Shown piece after piece: positions 12,270-24,113 of a DNA stretch of 64,000 bases. Positions within the stretch are counted from its first letter, which is position 1. The number at the start of each line of letters is the position of its first letter. Source of the DNA: Bombyx mori (taxonomy: Eukaryota > Arthropoda > Insecta > Lepidoptera > Bombycidae). The position numbers and the translations under genes are program-made. The notes below the pieces were generated by a model. It saw nothing but the letters and a program-made list of their open reading frames with translations. It was not told the DNA's origin and ran no database searches. Where the stretch lies: positions 7,316,001 to 7,380,000 of the forward strand of contig NC_085116.1 in the NCBI RefSeq assembly GCF_030269925.1, given 5' to 3'.

Positions 12270-13560
12270 CTGTATATCATCAGCCTATAGCAGTCCACTG
12301 CTGGACATAGGGCTCTCCAATTGCTCGCCACTGAGCATGATTCTTGGCTTCTGTCATTTAGCTCCCGTCAGTCCTCTGCCCAGATCATCACTAGACCGTA
12401 TCTGAGGGCGTCCGGAACTGCGTTTTCCAATTTGCGGTCTCCACTCAAGAACGCGTTTACCCCAACGGCTATCAGTTGTCCGGCAAATATGGCCAGCCCA
12501 TTGCCACTTCAGCTTATTAATTCGCTGTGCTATAACTTTGATTCTCTGTTGGATCACGTCATTCCGGATTCAACCATTCAGAGAAACTTCAAGCTCGCTG
12601 AGCTACTTTAAGCTGGTGGACCAGCCCAACCGTGAGTGTCCATGTTTCCGCTCCGTATATCATGACAGGCAGGACGCACTGATTGAAGACTTTCGTCTTT
12701 AGACTCTGTGGAATAAGCGGCGAAAATACTTGACGTGATTTCCCAAACGCTGCCAAGCCCAGCTGTATTCTTCTGCAGGCCTCATTCTTCAAGTTGTTTT
12801 TACCCAACTGTAATGTGTGCCCGAGGTAAGCATTATTTTGAACAACTGCGAGAGAACTACCATATACGGCATTTGGATCCGGTTGAACATGTTGGTTAAA
12901 TATAATTTTAGTTTTATCCAAGTTCATCCGGAGACCGGATGCGCTTAGAAGAGTCAGCTAGGCTGTTCAGCATCTGTTGCAAATCCTGCAACGCTTCGGT
13001 CATAACGACGACGTCATCTACAAATCTGTGAAATGTATTCGTCATTTATGTTTATGCCACGTCCTTTCCAGTCCAGCATATTAAGGATGTCCCCCAATAC
13101 ATTTGTAACCAATTTGGGGGATATAGAATTCTCTTGTCTCACTCCTTGATGGAATGTGTCCAGACAGCCGGTTCTGGATTTGGACGGTCACAGCCGCGGC
13201 ACTGTAAAGACATTTCATCGTTTGAATATATCGCCAGACTACTTGGCAACGCTGCAAGGACTCTAGAACTGACCAGATTGCGATAGAGTCAAAAGCCTTC
13301 TCATAGTCCACGAAAGCTAAGCACAGCGGCTGATTATACTCATGGGTCTTTTGTATAATCTGCCTTATTGTGTGTATGTGGTCTATGGTGTTGTATCCTC
13401 CACGGAACCCGGCCTGCTCCGGTGGCTGAAATTCGTTGAGACTCCGCGCGAGACTATTTGTGATTACTCTTGAAAACAACTTGTAAATGTGGCTCAAGAG
13501 AGATATGGGGCGATAGTTTCTCAACAAGGTTTTGTCATCCTTTTCCCAGTTCTGTATAAC
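12270..13560 (-). pseudogene. RTE-type LINE reverse transcriptase, broken
   Basis: The minus strand encodes three consecutive pieces of one reverse transcriptase in shifted frames. The first (13,081-13,527) has the RT block NYRPISLLSHIYKLFSRVI, QAGFRGGYNTIDHI and LAFVDYEKAFDSI. The catalytic box is at 13,013-13,024 and reads F-V-D-D where F-A-D-D is expected. The second piece (12,589-12,927) has TKIIF..YLGH and VMIYGAETW. The third (12,354-12,557) has LKWQWAGHICR. The 3' end carries the typical 'cagtccactgctggacatagg' phrase near 12,290. Upstream RT and the endonuclease are missing. With at least two frameshifts and a changed catalytic box it is dead. This is the longest RTE-type copy in the window. 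Confidence 0.85.
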
Positions 13561-13829
13561 TGCACTTGAATTCTTGTGGATTCCTGAGCCACACGTGTAG
13601 AGTGCTGATTTGTCGTAATTCGATCATTTTGTAAAGCTTTATAACTAATTTATAGTAGTAAACCTTCCTTCTAGTTTAAGCTATACAGTGCCGATAGTTA
13701 ATTAAAAAGGTTCCATTTTTTGTCCCAAGAACCCTAAAAATTTATGAACCTTAGCGGAAAAAATGGAAAACGATGTTAAATAATAGTAATAAATTAATCG
13801 GAACAAATCACGCAAGGACATCCGGCCCA
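13561..13829. other. Intergenic, nothing recognised
   Basis: About 270 bp of AT-rich sequence between the RTE relic and the tRNA-derived SINE. No feature seen. Confidence 0.5.
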
Positions 13830-14062
13830 AATTAGGATAGTGGGTACTAGTGGGTGGGTACTAGAGGCTGACATAAATACATACATATTATGTACATTTA
13901 TACGTTTAAATATATACACATTTAGAAAATAAACACCCAAACAAAGAGCAAACAAATCTGTTCATGGCACGAATGTTTGCCCGATGTGGGAATCGAACCC
14001 ACGACCTTCGGCGCAACAGTCAGGGACGTTAACTCTTGCACCACCGTTTCAGTCAAAATTAT
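13830..14062 (-). mobile_element. tRNA-derived SINE-like element
   Basis: On the minus strand the head contains GGTGGTGCAAGAGTTAACG (A-box-like) and GTGGGTTCGATTCCCACA (a near-perfect B box in a T-arm-like stem). A non-tRNA body follows, ending in a TATG/TA-rich part and a duplicated GTACTAGTGGGT-type phrase near 13,845. The cloverleaf is incomplete (no acceptor stem), so I do not call a functional tRNA. It differs from Bm1, whose head begins GTCGTCGTGGCC. A lepidopteran SINE is the simplest reading. Confidence 0.6.
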
Positions 14063-15097
14063 GTAAATTAAAAATCTTTCTCAAAGCGTTCCTAATTGAG
14101 ATTTGAAATGTTTTTGCGCCTGCTCCACGCCCTCGCACTCAGAGCTTAGTAAATTATGTCATAATAAGTAAATGAAAATTAACATAAAAACGAATTAGTT
14201 AAAATAACGATTGCGATTGCGATTGAACGATAAGAGGCTACGTAACGAAGTAGCCTCTTAAATTAAATAAAAGCAGTGCGGGTTTCGTTGAAAATTAAGA
14301 GTAGAAGAGACCTTGACGCGTCTTTGTCTGCAATTTTAGCATTTTCTCATCAAGAACATAAACGTTTTCAAAATACTCTTTAGATTATATAATTGTATAA
14401 TGTATAGTTCTCCATCTAGACTATTATCTGTACCTATTTCTGTTATTTCGTCATGTAGGGCCATGCCACGCATGAAAAATTGTATTTTAGCATGCTTGGC
14501 CTTGTAGGGCCATTTTTCTTCATAGTGTTATTACAAAGCGCCATACAATTCTCATTAAATCCATAAATGAACCGGTCTGAATCTGAGCCTTAATGTGTCA
14601 AAAGCAACACTTAATATTTTTTCACAAGAATGTTGTACCTTCTGTGTGTAGTTTAAATTTATCTTTACCAGGCAATACAATTTTCAAATAAAAAAAAAAA
14701 ACTTCTAGGTGTGTTACGAGATTTATTGTATTTTATTTTCTTCGTATTTTCGACATTACTAAGCAAACTTTAAACTCAATAAGATTTGTCGGTGTCCTGA
14801 AATTACAGGAATTTATATTTTGATAAAAAGAATAATTAAAGTGGTAATTGTGCAAGTGTTTTTCATTCATTTTCTTATTTACACGAACATTGACGTGTAT
14901 GTGATCACGTGTCTCGTTGAATGAATGATTCAAAATACACAATAAAAGTAAAATTTAACATTAAAAATTGTTTTCTGCCTACGTACAGTCTTACAGAGAA
15001 ACACAGCTGCAAAAAATATCTTAAAAAAAACAACACGGGTCAATCTAGAATAGCTACACTGCCTTTATTGAAGATGAGAAGCATTGGAGATGAACTA
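14063..15097. other. Intergenic with one perfect hairpin
   Basis: No gene recognised. An 11-bp perfect inverted repeat (TAAGAGGCTAC at 14,231-14,241 and GTAGCCTCTTA at 14,250-14,260) closes an 8-nt loop. Two short open frames on opposite strands near 14.7-15.1 kb lack motifs; the second runs into the next Bm1 copy. Confidence 0.45.
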
Positions 15098-15343
15098 ACT
15101 GGTGGTAGGACCTCTTGTGAGTCCGCGCGGGTAGGTACTACCACCCTGCCTATTTCTGCCGTGAAGCAGTAATGCGTTTCGGTTTGAAGGGTGGGGCAGC
15201 CGTTGTAACTATACTTGAGACCTTACAACTTATACCTCAAGGTGGGTGGCGCATTTACGTTGTAGATGTCTATGGGCTCCAGTAACCACTTAACACCAGG
15301 TGGACTGTGAGCTCGTCCACCCAACTACGCAATAAAAAAAAAA
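15098..15343 (+). mobile_element. Bm1 SINE, 5'-truncated
   Basis: Starts ACTGGTGGTAGGACCTCTTG and ends with the A-run after CCAACTACGCAATAAAAA. It is well preserved. Together with the minus-strand copy at 15,492-15,735 it forms an inverted pair separated by about 150 bp. Confidence 0.92.
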
Positions 15344-15491
15344 GGTGCACAATGCGCTGACGAATGACTTTCACGATTAAAGATTACATTATGTAAAAAA
15401 AGCCCGATTACTAATAACTTTGCACAATAATTGGTGATAGGTCATTAATAATAGTTGTATGTGTGACATATATATGCAAAATATAAACACA

Positions 15492-15735
15492 TTTTTTTTT
15501 ATTGCTTAGAGGGGTAGACGAGCTCACAGCCCACCTGGTGTTAAGTGGTTACTGGAGCCCATAGACATCTACAACGGGAATGCACCACCCGCCTTGCGAT
15601 ATAAGTTCTAAGGTCTCAGTATAGCTACAACGGCTGCCCCACTCTTCAAACCGAAACGCATTACTGCTTCACGGCAGAAATAGGCAGGGCGGTGGTACCT
15701 ACCCGTGCGGACTCACAAGAGGTCCTACCACCGGT
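15492..15735 (-). mobile_element. Bm1 SINE, 5'-truncated
   Basis: T-run then ATTGCTTAGAGGGGTAGACG through to GGTCCTACCACCGGTA: the reverse complement of the Bm1 3' two thirds, close in sequence to the copy at 15.1 kb. The tRNA-like head is absent. Confidence 0.92.
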
Positions 15736-17277
15736 AAAAATATACACAATAGTACACGCACTCGAGTGAGAGCAAGCCCAGGGCACGCTCTATTAGCTGC
15801 AGTTAAACATATTTGATCTGTATATTACGAAACGCGCACGATTTTGCCTCTAGCGGTTCGTGTAAACATTGGAAAAATACGAGAAACCGTCATTCAATAC
15901 ATATTCAGTGCACAATCAGCTCGTCTTTAGTCATAACCAATGGAGCTGTTCCGAAACGTATGCTACAACATATATATATTCCACAATATAATCTACAAGT
16001 AACATAAGGTAGGATAGCGATTACACAATTCAAGTGGGTTATAAGATTTTGGACAGATGCAAGCGTAGAACAATATATAGCGAGATGAGCCATACCGAGA
16101 TATGTGGACGAGAAAACTAGTCAGTCAGACTTTTAATCGACGGGAGGTGTTGTGAAAAACGGACGTTTGTTAAGTCCAGGGCTCGAAGTTTCTGGTGCTC
16201 ATTGTATTTATTTCCGAAGACGCGAAATGCTAAGAGAATTACTGCACACAAGAAATGGAAACCTCCATTAGGAGGACATTATAAAATCTCAATTGATCAG
16301 ATTCGTGCTCCATACATATAAAATAAAAGTTTCAAAATAATTGATATATAAATTAGATTACAAGGAATTTAGTACGAAATAATAAAGTGCAGCGAACGGA
16401 TTAAATTATATTAGATAATTCATAGATTTCAGTACATAAGGGTAAACATAAATGATCTGGATATTTCTTTATTAACGTAGATCGGCCATTGAACTCACAA
16501 ATAGACTAATATCTATCATCAAATAAGTTATTAAGTAAAACGTATACATATATGTACACGGTAAGTAAAACGCACTTAAACATCAAGAAGCCATTTAAGA
16601 GCAAAAAAAATACTTTTCCCTACTCAGGATCACTTCAGAATATTAGACCAAATAATAAAATTATTGTATTATTAACGGTTCTTGATGATATGTAAATATG
16701 CAAGTTAATTAAACGTTTTGAAGTTAGTGTAAATTACGTTAGAAGATTCCTTTAGATAGATAGATAGAAAAGACATTAAAAACATGTTAGTAAAAATTGG
16801 AAGATATCATAGTTACTTCTACAAAACTGATCTAAAATACTGTACAGTACAGTACAGTACTCAGTACAGTAGTCACGTTGCATAGAATAAGCTTGGAGCT
16901 CATTTAAAATACAGCAAGCGAGTTTCAATGTGCTGCGGTTGGCCTCTAAACATGTAGAAAGCATCTATCAAAGCGCATTAACTCCCGACAATGTCTACGT
17001 AAATAGTGAAAACATAGCCTTTAGCAATACCTAGTGCTGCGACCCTGACCTGACCTATGTTTTACTGCACTCGAGATTAATATAAACGTCATTTGTCAAA
17101 TGCCACAGAATGATTTAAATAATACGTGAACGGAATCAGAAATAATAAAATGCTAGGTATCGTTGCAGAGTTGCCTCAATTTTAATTGAATAAAAGAATA
17201 GTGAGATTAATATGAAGGCGCCCACTAAATGCACATTTGTTGGCATTTTACAAAGTTCACAAGCTTAAAGTCGCTCA
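15736..17277. other. Intergenic; short TACAG microsatellite
   Basis: About 1.5 kb without a recognisable gene. A (GTACA)n run lies at about 16,838-16,870. Open frames of about 60 codons on both strands (15,813-16,093; 16,776-16,964) lack motifs. Confidence 0.5.
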
Positions 17278-17606
17278 GCCACCAATGGATAGGGCTATGC
17301 TTGGGAATCCGGAATGTGGTGATCCGACAGAGAGCCAAAGTTATCGACGTAGCACAGTGGAGTAGTAAGCTGAAGTGGCAGTGGGCTTGTCATATTCGGT
17401 CGGAGAACCGATAACCGTTGGGGTAAACTTGTTCTTGAGTGGGGGCCGCGAATTGGCAAACGTAATGCAGGATGCCCTTACGCTCGGTGGAGTGATGATC
17501 TATGCAAGGTGGCTAGCAAATGCTGCATGAGACAAGCTAAGGATCAGGCTCAGTGGCGTGCATTTGGAGAGGCTTATGTCCAACAGTGGACAGCTACCTA
17601 GCTATC
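17278..17606 (+). pseudogene. RTE-type LINE C-terminal fragment
   Basis: The plus strand reads LGIRNVVIRQRAKVIDVAQ then SKLKWQWACHIRSENR, after which the frame breaks. Downstream bases still encode remnants of the RWSDDL-type block and end in the phrase ATGTCCAACAGTGGACAGC, the usual 3' signature of these elements. It is 5'-truncated and frameshifted. Confidence 0.75.
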
Positions 17607-19534
17607 AGCAAAAATCTAGCAACAATGATTACTTTCAAAATGATGTAATATAATATATAAAACACAAGAATTGTTTCCACCTTTTACAATAAGATACAGA
17701 TAATTTACCTGATAAAGTATAAATTTAAATAAAACTTTGTTGTCCTTATCCCTTTTTATTGCGTCATTTTATCATTGTCTGATATCAATCATCAATTTCC
17801 ATTACAAGACAATATTTAGTGGGATGGTGAAGTTACTAAGTAAGGTACCTATACGATTGAGCAGGCTATCATCAAAACTTGTTATGCAGATAAAACAAAT
17901 ATCTCTTTTATTTTCTCACTGTTATTTCTGACCATTATTAATAATAAGTAAAACAATAATAGTCATTAAAGAAATATGAAATCCAACTGTCCAATATCGA
18001 ACGTATAATTTGTAGTATTCATATATTCTAATAAACGAATATGTTTTTGTTAACAAATTGCATTAAAATTTAATCCCATTTCGTTTTCGGGCTTATAGCC
18101 CGCAGCAGACCCTATAGCCTAATTTAATTGCTAAGATGAAATCTGTCGAATCCTTGCTTTTTAAATAGACAACAGAAAAAACAGTAGTTGACTTAGATAT
18201 TTAAAATCAAGATGGTGAATCTAGCTTTTAATATCCACAATCAAATACGTAATGCTGGTAGACTGTCTAAATTTATTAATTCATCTATGATATTTACTAA
18301 AAATATTTACCCATCTACTTAAAACTGACCTAAAAACCTAATTTTTTAATGCATTTTTAATGAGTATATGGGGAATAAATAGGAGATAGGGTTTTACAAT
18401 TAGAATTCAGGAAAGAATGTATTATTGTCATAGCTCCCTTAGGAAAATAATTATTCATTAAGGTACATATTATATATTATTATTTTTGGAACATTAATAA
18501 AAAAATTATCTTCGTTTGTTGAAATGTGTTGTAAAAACTTTTGTAGTTTCGAATTATCTCTCTTCGTGTTACCAATGTGAAATACACAATATTTTAATTG
18601 TGTTCTCACCCTGACCGTTAGTTAAATAATATTAAATGTATTATTTAATGTTCCGTTTTGTAATATGTATATCGTAACACCTGTCACACTTGTGACCTAC
18701 TTATAGGTTATTTGTCCTTGCATAAATGGAACAGTCGAATAAATAAGCATGTCAATATTTATTAACTGTCTATGAATTTCGTCTTCAAAACTTTAAATAC
18801 TCGTCTATACAGTTTTGTGACTACTGCTGTAAGAACGAGGGCGCCTTTTTTGTTTTCTAGAACTATCGATATTTATTCGTAGAATCGTACTCTACATCTG
18901 ACTGTGGCCCCGTCAACGACATCGATCACTGTCGTTATTAAAGATTTACCTATGTACATTCAAAGTCATACACCTGCTGAGATATATTTTAAATACAGCA
19001 CTTTAGTGCCCCTTACATACATTAGAAAAGTTGCATTATAAGAGAAAAAAAATACCGGTCACACATTTTTCGGTAATTTTTTGTTCTAATTGATTTTAAT
19101 TTACCTACAGTATGAATTTATTTTAAGATAAATGAATTATTATTTTAATGGAGCTAATTGGATCAAGCTGCCTCCATTGAGAATGAGCATTACTTTCGTT
19201 GGATTTTATAATGTAGCAAACCCTAGGTGGTTTTAAAAACGTATAGATACCTATTTTAAGCCTAAACTAAAATTATTATAACATATTTACTAACCAAATT
19301 CATTTGGCATAATGAATATACAATCTCATAAATTAGAATAAATGACTTACTCGCAATTTGGTCAGTTAACGTTTTTGACCTAATTATTGTACTTCAATTG
19401 GTAAATATTATTCGGTTACAGCAGAACTACTAAGTAAATATTCGGATAACAAACTCAATTATCTTACTAGTTCAATAAGAAGGTATAACCGTTCTTAGTA
19501 TCTGAGAATAACAACAAGAAAGTTATATTCTCAT
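17607..19534. other. Intergenic, nothing recognised
   Basis: AT-rich sequence of about 1.9 kb. A 64-codon frame (17,737-17,931) has no motif. No repeat shared with other parts of the window was noticed. Confidence 0.5.
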
Positions 19535-19740
19535 ATAATATTATAAAGAGGAAAGATTTGTTTGTTTGTTTGTTTCGAATAGGCTCCGAAACTACTGGAC
19601 CGATTTGAAAAATTCTTTTTCCATTAGAAGCCGACATTGTCCCTGATGAACATAGGCTACTTTTTTTATTTTATTTTTTGTTTCATGTGTGTTTTAATGT
19701 TTCCGAAGCGAAGCGAGGGCGGGTCGCTATATTCTCATAA
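19535..19740 (+). mobile_element. Helitron/Helentron-like element
   Basis: ATAATATTATAAAGAGGAAAG followed by a (TTTG)n run, then CCGAAACTACTGGACCGATT and, near the far end, CGAAGCGAAGCGAGGGCGGG followed by TCGCTA. This arrangement is common to short non-autonomous rolling-circle elements of Lepidoptera. No ORF is present. The superfamily is named from memory of the motif. Confidence 0.55.
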
Positions 19741-21120
19741 AATGCTCAAAATTTCTACATTCCTCACTTTACGATGATGATGTTTGATGACAAATTTGAG
19801 AAATCTTTTATGGGTAGCACTTTATTTTTATTGGGAACTTATAATGAAACCAACAATTAACTTCTCTTTGGTATCCAATGTTTACGTAATCTCATTTCGA
19901 AGAAGGTATAAAAAGAATTACACAACTGCACTACAGTGATTTAATAATGGATTGAACCGATTTCTGTTTCGGCATTTAAGATTGCGTTTTACACGTATTA
20001 CTTATTACATGATTAATCATCTTGCTCTCCTGTCTCATTTAACGTACCTTAATACTACAAATCAATAACGTTGTCAAGTATACAACAATGACCAAAACAA
20101 ATGGCGTTTCAAAATAAATTAGAATGTAGACGTCATGCTAGAAGGCAAGTCAGGTCGTGAACGGTGGTACTCGCTCGTTTAGAACCGACATTCAGCTTGG
20201 ATAATGTGTCTTCCTTCCCATTGCGTCACGCGGTAAGGACAAACTGCTTAAGTCATGGCGTCACGAACTTTCAGGACTACTGCGTGAACGTCATTGTTTT
20301 GTAGCCAAATATTTTTTGTTACGTAAGCAATTCATACGTATGTATAGTTCTGAATGTACGTCACATATGCAAGTAATCGTATCTGATATTTTTTATTGAT
20401 AAAGTTAGGATGCTTCTAGTGCGAGCATCGAAAATTTGTACATTATTAGTATTAATTATTTAAGGAGGCACCAGTAAATAATCTTGCCGTGAATCGTGTG
20501 TGCATATTACTGTTAAGGCTGACAAAATGAGGTAAACTTACCATTTACTGGTTGTTTACTTATTTATTGGCTGATTGCCTAATTTATGTAAACCATTTCG
20601 GATATTCTCTCTGTTTTTAGGAAGTATTGTTTGAGTACCCTAGTAAGAAATGTTCAGGGTCAATGAACAAAAAACAAAATTATTACACATTGATGGAAAA
20701 TAAATTGCAAGTATTTGATGCTTAGCTTAAAAGCGGAGTATTTTCGATCATGTCAGCATATTAGAACAAAAATGTTGTCTTGTATTTGTTACAAAAATAG
20801 TCTTTTGTTTTTTAAAAATAATTAAGTATTTTGCCGGTTCTTTACGGTGCATTTTATTGTTTTTCAAATCGATTAAAACAATAGTATTAATTAAAGGGAT
20901 TTGCGTAAAACATATTTCATTCATATATCCAACAACAACAGATTCAATAACTTCGATTTATCATCAACTATTGATCGAATATATAATATTGAACTTCATT
21001 AACTTAACATACACGACTCGTTCTCTAGATTGCTGATCAACTAATGCATTTTATGTAGCGTGGAAAATGTAAGCATTAGGAAAACTGAGAAGCGCGGGTG
21101 GGTGCGCGGGTTGCGGTTAA
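19741..21120. other. Region upstream of the IP3 3-kinase gene
   Basis: AT-rich and without coding features. It presumably holds distal regulatory sequence of the gene starting near 21.18 kb, but I cannot point to specific elements. Confidence 0.45.
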
Positions 21121-21186
21121 GCCTACGTCACAAGAAAGTCGAGGTCTCTATAAAAGCGGTCGCCGTCCCTCCCATTGATATCACTC
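21121..21186 (+). promoter_or_regulatory. TATA promoter with CRE-like site
   Basis: TATAAAAG sits at 21,149-21,156. A TCACTC initiator-like sequence begins at 21,181, giving a conventional spacing of roughly 30 bp. Upstream, CTACGTCAC at about 21,123-21,131 reads TGACGTAG on the other strand, a CRE/ATF-like site. The predicted 5'UTR of about 115 bp leads to the ATG at 21,297. Transcription start and factor binding are inferred. Confidence 0.6.
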
Positions 21187-21296
21187 GCAAGCCAGCAGTT
21201 GTTAACGTTCGCTCGTTTGCTCGTTACTACGCGCTCTACTCGCTCAATTGTTAATATCATTCGTGATCGCACCTTGTTCGCGCGCACTCGTACGAT

Positions 21297-22868
21297 ATGA
21301 CCGTCACTAGCAAGATGAACAGTGTTTCCCGTCAATCAATGCTGAGCCGTCTCGGCCCCGGCGGATTACTCTACGCAGCAAATAAAATTTTAGCGGTACG
21401 TCATAGAAACGTGATAGTGTGAAAATATTGTGAAAGTGAAACTCTCTCCCGCAATTTTTGTGTTCGATACAGTGTTTTAATGTGTTACCTTTCATTGTCC
21501 TCAGGTTGCTGTGCCTTCTAAAGAGGAAGACCGCTGGCATACCAAAGATGGTACCCTATTCAAGCGTTGGCGTCGCACCACGCCGCCCGTGGAACCCGTT
21601 CCCACGCCAACTCCTACGGCACCTCCTGCACAGCCTTCGGAACTGTTGAAGTTCTTAGCTATTGTAAGTTGATATCACATTATCTTACGATAGTTTTTTT
21701 ATAAAGCCCTTTGTTCTTAAAGTTTTTTGTAGACGTTTTATAAAATTCACATTAAAAACGATTTCATGTCTCAGAGTATCTTTGAGGTCCGGTTACTAAG
21801 TAACACTAAGCGCATCGAGAGCTCGTCGAGAGATTCAGTTATTAATACAATAAAAGTATCAAGAAGGGAACAGAATACAAAAATGCATTAATGAGGTGTT
21901 TACATTACTTTAATATTATTATTTTTTTGTTACAGAACGCTTTGGAACTATCGGCGCCAGCTTCAGATGCGTTACTGAAATCTCGTTCGTCAGAGTGGTT
22001 CCAGCTAGCAGGCCATCCTGGATCATTAGCTCCCGCTGGACCCGGTACAGTGTGGAAACGTCGTGCTGCGGGCGACCACCCCGGCCACAACCCTGAACGA
22101 GATGCTTACGAAGCCCTTGCAGCTTGTCCTCATATGCGTGGCGTTATTCCTCGCTACTATCGTGAATTGGAATACGACGGTGAACGTTTCATTGAACTTC
22201 AAGATCTTCTTCACGGCTTTCGCAATCCTCATGTCATGGACATTAAAATGGGAACCCGGACATTCCTAGAAGATGAAGTCAGCAATGCCCATGCACGTGC
22301 CGATCTTTATGAGAAGATGGTCCGTCTAGACCCTAACGCACCCACGGAGTCTGAACATGCCGCCCGAGCTGTCACTAAGCTCCGCTATATGCAGTTTCGT
22401 GAACAACGTTCATCTTCTGCCGAGCAAGGTTTTCGTATTGAAGCAGTCAAGTTACCCGGCGAACCTGCCTTGACCGACCTACAGAAAATTCGCGAACCCC
22501 ACCAATTGGCCGCTACAGTGGCACGTTTCCTTGGGAATGATGAACGAGCACGAAGGGAGATTGCCTCGCGTCTTAGAGAGATCAGAGATCATTTTGAACG
22601 TTCGGATTTCTTTAAAAGCCACGAAATTGTTGGCAGCAGCATCTTCATCATTTACGATGATGAACGAGTTGGAGCTTGGCTCATAGATTTCGCAAAAACA
22701 AGGAAAATCCCGACAGGCTCGCAAGTCAATCATCGTGCACCGTGGCAACAAGGCAATCATGAGGAAGGCTTCTTGTTTGGGTTAGATAGATTGATACAAA
22801 CTATAGAAACGGCAAAACTGTCTCCTCAAGGCGATGAAGTTGTGGAAGAACCAGATGTATCACGTTGA
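21297..22868 (+). CDS. IP3K: Inositol-1,4,5-trisphosphate 3-kinase
   Basis: Three coding exons: 21,297-21,395, 21,505-21,663 and 21,936-22,868. All introns are GT-AG and phase 0 (109 and 272 bp). The spliced protein has 396 aa. The family phosphorylates cytosolic Ins(1,4,5)P3 to Ins(1,3,4,5)P4 with ATP, damping calcium release. Seen: residues 106-128 match the family's EWFQLAGHPGS...WKR region (the nucleotide-binding lysine is expected in WKR). The inositol-phosphate-kinase signature PHVMDIKMG is at 184-192, VGSSIFIIYDD at 318-328, and LIDFAKT at 335-341 with the metal-binding Asp 337. The APTESEHAARAVTK and YMQFRE blocks favour IP3 3-kinase over IPMK or IP6K. Residues 1-86 are poorly conserved, with a Pro/Thr-rich linker (about 60-76). 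Its TATA and CRE-like promoter suggests inducible expression. Alternative first exons are possible and not visible here. Confidence 0.93.
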
Positions 22869-22996
22869 ACAATAAAGGCGAGAAGACCCTGGTCTCGCCC
22901 CACGGTCGTTGTCACCGTCCACTGGCTGTCACGCCCTGTACCGTTCTTGGTGCGTCCGAGAAAACGCTTGGAGTTGTACTTCTTGTAAATGTGCAT

Positions 22997-23002
22997 AATA
23001 AA
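22997..23002 (+). terminator. Poly(A) signal of the IP3 3-kinase gene
   Basis: AATAAA lies 129 bp after the stop codon, followed by a T/GT-rich stretch. It is the first canonical signal downstream of the gene apart from CAATAAAGG directly after the stop at about 22,871, which would leave almost no 3'UTR. Confidence 0.65.
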
Positions 23003-23254
23003 GAGAAAAGCGATAAAACGCCTAATGTTTGATCTAGTCTTTAATTTTATATTATTTTAGTAAGAGAATAAATTGTATCCTGATTTTTACGTACTTGTTT
23101 TATTGTTCGAGTCCAAAAAATGAAATATTTCTAATTAAGTGAAATTAACCGACCCAGTCAGTCAGTACCTATGCTTTAAATATGCTTGTGTATATTTAAA
23201 GCATACGTACCTTTTTTTTCACTTGCATTACTTAGGCAGTGGTAGGTCCCTCGA

Positions 23255-23705
23255 TTTTTTTTTTTATTTTATTTTATTGCTTAGATGTGTGGACGAGCTC
23301 ACAGCCCACCTGGTGTTAAGTGGTTACTGGAGCCCATAGACATCTACGACGTAAATGCGCCACCCACCTTGTGATATGAGTTTTAAGGTCTCAGTATAGT
23401 CACAACGGCCGCCCCACCCTTCAAACCGAAACGCATTACTGCTTCACGGCAGAAATAGGCGGGGCGGTGGTACCTACCCGTGCGGACTCACAAGAGGTCC
23501 TACCACCAGTAATTACGCAAATTATAATTTTGCGGGTTTGATTTTTATTACACGATGTTATTCCTTCACCGTGGAAGTCAATCGTGAACATTTGTTGAGT
23601 ACGTATTTCATTAGAAAAATTGGTACCCGCCAGCGAGATTCGAACACCAGTGCATCGCTCGATACGAATGCACCGGACGTCTAATCCTTTAGGCCACGAC
23701 GACTT
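23255..23705 (-). mobile_element. Bm1 SINE, essentially full length
   Basis: On the minus strand it runs from AAGTCGTCGTGGCCTAAAGG (near 23,705), through the B-box region at about 23,635-23,650, the GATTGACTTCCACGGTGAAG block and the ACTGGTGGTAGGACC body, to a T-rich start on the plus strand (23,255). RNA polymerase III A and B boxes are both recognisable. It lies in the convergent intergenic space between the IP3 kinase and the kinesin. Confidence 0.92.
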
Positions 23706-23835
23706 ATTAATGCGGTAGGTGTTATACAAAAATTGAAACATGTACATACCTCAATGTCTATTGGCTCTGGCTACGAAAGTACGCAGGCCGTGAGCTGTGA
23801 GCTCTCTAGTCACTTCAAGAAAATATATTTATTCG

Positions 23836-24105
23836 TTTTTTTTTTTTTTTTCCTACCTAAGCTGATAGCCTTGAGAGGCTATTTCAGCGTAACCGGGGCT
23901 AGTAGGTGAGCTCACGGGGCTCAAACCTGACGACGATGCTAACACGAACCCTAGCAAAAGCCGTGCTTCGCAGAATCTACCACCGGATCGGAAACGCGAC
24001 CCACTGAGAAGATCCGGCGAGAAACTCAGTGGGCTGTGTCTGAGAGTTAATTTACTCGTCGAGCCCTTCGTCGCAAGCGACGGGTTCGACGAGAACGGTG
24101 ACCGG
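23836..24105 (-). mobile_element. LINE 3'UTR insertion with hairpin core and short TSD
   Basis: A T-run and CCTACCTAAGCTGATAGCC begin the element on the plus strand. It contains the hairpin core (CCCACTGAGAAGATCCGGCG and AACTCAGTGGG, about 23,999-24,033) and ends at ACCGG. The 8 bp TTTATTCG occurs on both sides (23,828-23,835 and 24,106-24,113), consistent with a short target-site duplication. No coding sequence is retained. Confidence 0.65.
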
Positions 24106-24113
24106 TTTATTCG

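Noticed and set aside
13978..14052. tRNA gene
   Set aside because: B box and T-arm are convincing but there is no acceptor stem, and the sequence continues into a SINE-like body.
16838..16870. Possible CRISPR-like or satellite repeat
   Set aside because: A simple (GTACA)n microsatellite of a few units in a eukaryotic context.
22026..22760. Minus-strand frames of 68 and 93 codons and a 68-codon plus frame
   Set aside because: Shadows of exon 3 of the IP3 3-kinase, which carries the family signature.
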